A DNA stretch of 64,000 nt, from assembly GCA_044221335.1 (NCBI GenBank), contig JBGAPI010000027.1, positions 4,568 to 68,567 on the forward strand, in the 5' to 3' direction. Under the pieces are notes generated by a model, which was given only the letters and a program-made list of their open reading frames with translations, ran no database searches and had not been told where the DNA came from. Position numbers and translations under genes: made by a program. The DNA is from JBGAPI01 sp044221335 (GTDB lineage: Bacteria; Pseudomonadota; Gammaproteobacteria; Xanthomonadales; Ahniellaceae). This document shows positions 61,301-64,000 of the stretch, piece after piece (positions within the stretch are counted from its first letter, which is position 1; every line of letters begins with the position of its first letter).

Positions 61301-63790
61301 ATGAAGAAGATCCGATCGTCCGTCCCGCGGTCCCTGCGCTACACGGTACTGGCCAGCGGCATTCTCCTGGCGCTGTCCGCGCAGGCCCAGCAGGGTCAGG
61401 ACCCGAACAAGTCCGACAAGGAAAAGACCCTCGAGACGATGGTGGTGACCGGCTCGCGTGCGCACGGCCATACCGCCAGCGAGACCCCGGCCCCGGTGGA
61501 CGTCATCACCGCAGAGCAGCTGCGCGAGACCGGCGCGCTGGAAGTCGGCCAGATCCTGCAGCAGCTCGAACCCTCGTTCAATTTCTCCCGCACCTGGATC
61601 TCCGACGGCACCGACATCATCCGCCCGGCCACCCTGCGCGGACTCGGCCCCGACCAGGTGCTGATCCTGGTCAACGGCAAGCGCCGCCACCAGCAGGCGC
61701 TGGTCAACGTGCAGCAGACCGTCGGCCGCGGCTCCGCCGGCACCGACATCAACGCGATCCCGGTGTCCGCGATCAAGCGCATCGAAGTCCTGCGTGACGG
61801 CGCTGCCGCGGAATACGGCTCCGACGCCATCTCCGGCGTGATCAACATCATCCTGAAGGACCAGAAGGAAGGCGGCCTCGCCACGGTCGAGGCCGGCCAG
61901 ACCTACAAGGGCGACGGCGAGAACTACCACGCCGCGATCAACGACAGCATCCCGCTCGGCGAAGGCTTCATCAACCTCACCGGCGAGTACCGCAAGCGCT
62001 ACGAGACCAACCGCGCCGGCCCGGACGAACTGCGCGTGGACCCGCCTCGCGTCACCCAGCGGATCGGCGATCCCGACGCGACCGATCGCTACCTCTGGCT
62101 GAATTCCGTGCTGCCCGCGGCCGACGGCGAGTTCTACTTCTTCGGCGGCATCTCGCGCCGCAGCGGCGATTCGTCCGGCTTCTTCCGTAGCGCCGGCGAC
62201 GGCCGCACCGTGCCGGACCTGTACCCGAACGGCTTCCTGCCGAACATCATCACTACGGTGCGCGACTGGTCGCTCGCCGGTGGCTACCGGATGAAGTTCG
62301 CCAACGGCTGGGATCTCGACCTGTCGGTCAACCACGGCCAGAGCAAGTTCGAGTTCGACGAGCGCAATTCCGTCAACGTGTCGTGGTGGTACGAGCCGAA
62401 GCCGGGCGGCGGCATCTTCGGCGAGTCGCCGACCTCGGCCGACACCGGCACGCTGAAGTTCGACCAGACGACCTTCAACGCCGACCTCAAGGGCTCGATC
62501 GACTGGGGCCATGGCGCCGGCCCGCTGTACATCGCCACCGGCTACGAATACCGGCGCGACAACTACCAGATCGATGCCGGCGACCCGGTGTCCTACTCCT
62601 ACGGCCGCACCAACAACGGTTCGATCGTGATCCGCAACCAGAACGGCGGCTTCGCGGCGCCGGGCATCCAGGGCTTCCCGGGCTTCACGCCGGGCACCGA
62701 GGTCGACAAGGGTCGCCACAACAACGCGGTGTTCGTCGAAGGCGAGAACCAGCTGACCGACCACTTCATGCTGAGCGCGGCGATCCGCTACGAGGACTAC
62801 TCGGACTTCGGCAACACGACCACCGGCAAGGTGAACTTCCGCTGGGATCCGACCGACCAGTTCGGCCTGCGCGGCACGCTGTCGAACGGCTTCCGCGCGC
62901 CGGGCGTGCAGCAGGAGTTCTACAGCCAGGTCTCGACCAACCTCAACGCCGCCGGCGTGCTGACCGACACGCTGACGGCGCGGCAGGACAGCAGCGTGAC
63001 CCGCGCCTTCGGCATCGCGCCGCTGAAGGAGGAGAAGTCGCACAACGGCAGCATCGGCTTCGTCTACAAGCCGGACAGCGCCTTCACCTTCACCGTCGAC
63101 GCCTTCCGCACCACCATCGACAACCGCATCATCTTCTCGTCGAACATCGCGCCGGAAGATCCGTCGACCTGCAACGCGACCCGCTCGAATTGCCCGATCC
63201 TCGCAATCCTCGAGCCCTTCCACGTCGGCCAGGTGCTGTTCTTCACCAATGCGATCGACACCCGCACCAACGGCATCGATCTCGTCGGCGACTACCACAC
63301 CAACCTGTCGAACGGCGACACGCTCGACCTCAACGCGGCGCTCAACTTCAACCGCACGAAGGTCACCAAGCGCCGCTCGCAGTCGGCGATCCTGCCGGCC
63401 AACGTGCTGTTCGACGACACCCAGGTGACGCTGATCGAGAAGGGCCAGCCGCGCGAGCACCACGTGCTGTCGGCGACCTGGGGTCATGACGCGCTCTCCG
63501 TCAACACCCGCGCCAACTACTACGGCCAGGTCGAGGGCCAGGGCTTCACCCCGGGCATCATCGAGAAGTGGGACGGCAAGTGGCTGTTCGACCTGACCGC
63601 GACCTACAAGGTCAACGAGGCGCTGTCGGTCACCGGCGGCGGCAACAACATCTTCGACACCTACCCGGACAAGTGGGACCGCACCCGCGGCTTCCCGTTC
63701 CCGCAGCTCGGCTTCACCTACTGCTGGGAGACCTGCCCGTTCGGCGTCAACGGTGGCTCCTACTTCGTGCGCGTCGACTACAAGTTCTAA
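61301..63790 (+). CDS. TonB-dependent outer-membrane receptor
   Basis: TonB-dependent receptors import large or scarce nutrients (iron chelates, vitamins, sugars) across the outer membrane. The 829-residue protein has a signal peptide (RYTVLASGILLALSAQAQ), a TonB-box-like ETMVVTGSR, and a plug domain (about 60-175: PAPVDVITAEQLRETGALEVG; RGLGPDQVLILVNGKRRHQ; IKRIEVLRDGAAAEYGSDAISGVINI). A beta-barrel ends in the Phe of VRVDYKF. The ribosome-binding site GGAGGAG is strong. There is no regulator or binding protein next door, so the substrate is open. Confidence 0.94.
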   Translation: MKKIRSSVPRSLRYTVLASGILLALSAQAQQGQDPNKSDKEKTLETMVVTGSRAHGHTASETPAPVDVITAEQLRETGALEVGQILQQLEPSFNFSRTWISDGTDIIRPATLRGLGPDQVLILVNGKRRHQQALVNVQQTVGRGSAGTDINAIPVSAIKRIEVLRDGAAAEYGSDAISGVINIILKDQKEGGLATVEAGQTYKGDGENYHAAINDSIPLGEGFINLTGEYRKRYETNRAGPDELRVDPPRVTQRIGDPDATDRYLWLNSVLPAADGEFYFFGGISRRSGDSSGFFRSAGDGRTVPDLYPNGFLPNIITTVRDWSLAGGYRMKFANGWDLDLSVNHGQSKFEFDERNSVNVSWWYEPKPGGGIFGESPTSADTGTLKFDQTTFNADLKGSIDWGHGAGPLYIATGYEYRRDNYQIDAGDPVSYSYGRTNNGSIVIRNQNGGFAAPGIQGFPGFTPGTEVDKGRHNNAVFVEGENQLTDHFMLSAAIRYEDYSDFGNTTTGKVNFRWDPTDQFGLRGTLSNGFRAPGVQQEFYSQVSTNLNAAGVLTDTLTARQDSSVTRAFGIAPLKEEKSHNGSIGFVYKPDSAFTFTVDAFRTTIDNRIIFSSNIAPEDPSTCNATRSNCPILAILEPFHVGQVLFFTNAIDTRTNGIDLVGDYHTNLSNGDTLDLNAALNFNRTKVTKRRSQSAILPANVLFDDTQVTLIEKGQPREHHVLSATWGHDALSVNTRANYYGQVEGQGFTPGIIEKWDGKWLFDLTATYKVNEALSVTGGGNNIFDTYPDKWDRTRGFPFPQLGFTYCWETCPFGVNGGSYFVRVDYKF

Positions 63791-63834
63791 GTCCAATTCC
63801 GGCTTCGCCGGAAGCGGACCCGGTTGCAATCAAG

Positions 63835-63858
63835 GCGGGCCTTCGGGCCCGCTTTTTT
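63835..63858 (+). terminator. Rho-independent terminator after the TonB receptor gene
   Basis: GCGGGCC, loop TTCG, GGCCCGC, then six T residues, 44 bases past the stop. Confidence 0.88.
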
Positions 63859-63866
63859 CAGGTTCT

Positions 63867-64000
63867 TCACCCAATTCCGGGGAAGGCCGCCCGGATTTTG
63901 AGGAAGAAGTAGGCGTCGTCGCGGAAGCCATAGGCGATGCGTTTGATGACTTTGATCTTGTTGTTGATGCCTTCGATGAGATTGGTGCCGAGCGGATAGC
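63867..64000 (-). mobile_element. C-terminal end of an ISL3-family transposase (cut by the window edge)
   Basis: The last 134 bases, read on the minus strand, encode 43 residues and a stop: YPLGTNLIEGINNKIKVIKR, then IAYGFRDDAYFFLKIRAAFPGIG. The IEGxNNKIKVIKRxAYGFRD motif is the hallmark end of ISL3-type DDE transposases. The rest of the gene and both insertion-sequence ends are not visible. The stop lies only nine bases past the T-run of the receptor terminator, so the element abuts it. Confidence 0.85.

Noticed and set aside
57286..63829. Two open frames of about 1000 codons antisense to mfd and the TonB receptor
   Set aside because: Codon-complement shadows of well-supported genes. Their sequences are Asp/Val/Gly/Arg-rich and without motifs.

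Overview
The window reads as a chromosomal piece of a high-GC gammaproteobacterium, most likely of the order Lysobacterales (Xanthomonadales). The reasons are the truA–fimV–asd–aroC–prmB cluster, the map–glnD–dapD–arsC-like run, the queA–tgt / yajC–secD–secF block, many Dcp, S9 and M48 peptidases and lipoproteins, GTAG-type palindromic repeats, and a C-terminal 'LFKDGFE' motif that I recall from secreted proteins of this order. No genus can be named from sequence reading alone.

Layout. Positions 1-7200 (minus strand): tRNA pseudouridine synthase, FimV hub protein, aspartate-semialdehyde dehydrogenase, chorismate synthase and L3 glutamine methyltransferase. Positions 7500-13180 (plus): lipoprotein peptidyl-dipeptidase, NhaD antiporter, CorC/CNNM protein and ExoD-family protein. 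Positions 13450-18440: bolA, a 14-repeat RCC1-type secreted protein and a divergent ECF sigma factor. Positions 18440-20100: a small accessory patch around tRNA-Ser(UGA), with a broken tRNA-Ser copy, an orphan DUF4375-like gene and a small membrane protein. Positions 20100-24630 (minus): serS, a membrane protein, mdh and an aspartate-type aminotransferase. Positions 24840-28580 (plus): a three-gene envelope operon with an M48 protease, then threonine synthase. Positions 28600-36100: DUF5655 protein, cupin, glycine-zipper protein, cyclophilin, and the overlapping map–glnD–dapD–arsC-like operon. Positions 36330-37780: zinc-ribbon/PH protein and an EamA transporter. Positions 38030-46930: secF, secD and yajC, then two SEL1 paralogues on the opposite strand, then a HAD phosphatase, tgt and queA. 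Positions 46990-51080: response regulator, S9 peptidase and histidine kinase in one run. Positions 51260-57240: hybrid kinase, dienelactone hydrolase, cytochrome c', cation efflux protein, a Lys/Pro/Ala-rich VOC protein and a GNAT protein. Positions 57320-63790: mfd and a TonB-dependent receptor. The right edge cuts an ISL3-type transposase.

Working together. Asd, DapD, ThrC and AroC serve amino-acid synthesis. GlnD is the nitrogen sensor. Mdh and the aminotransferase link the TCA cycle to aspartate. QueA and Tgt make queuosine. YajC, SecD and SecF pull proteins through the Sec channel. The HK / S9 peptidase / RR run looks like a self-contained sensory unit. A near-palindrome upstream of the kinase recurs upstream of the second SEL1 gene, which suggests a regulon link.

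The most striking non-coding feature is a family of GTAG-headed palindromes. At about ten genes the TAG of the repeat head is itself the stop codon (TAA in one case). Two copies also complete a TACAAT -10 box. A second signal is TANNNT placed exactly six bases before ATG at five genes, the geometry of leaderless transcription.
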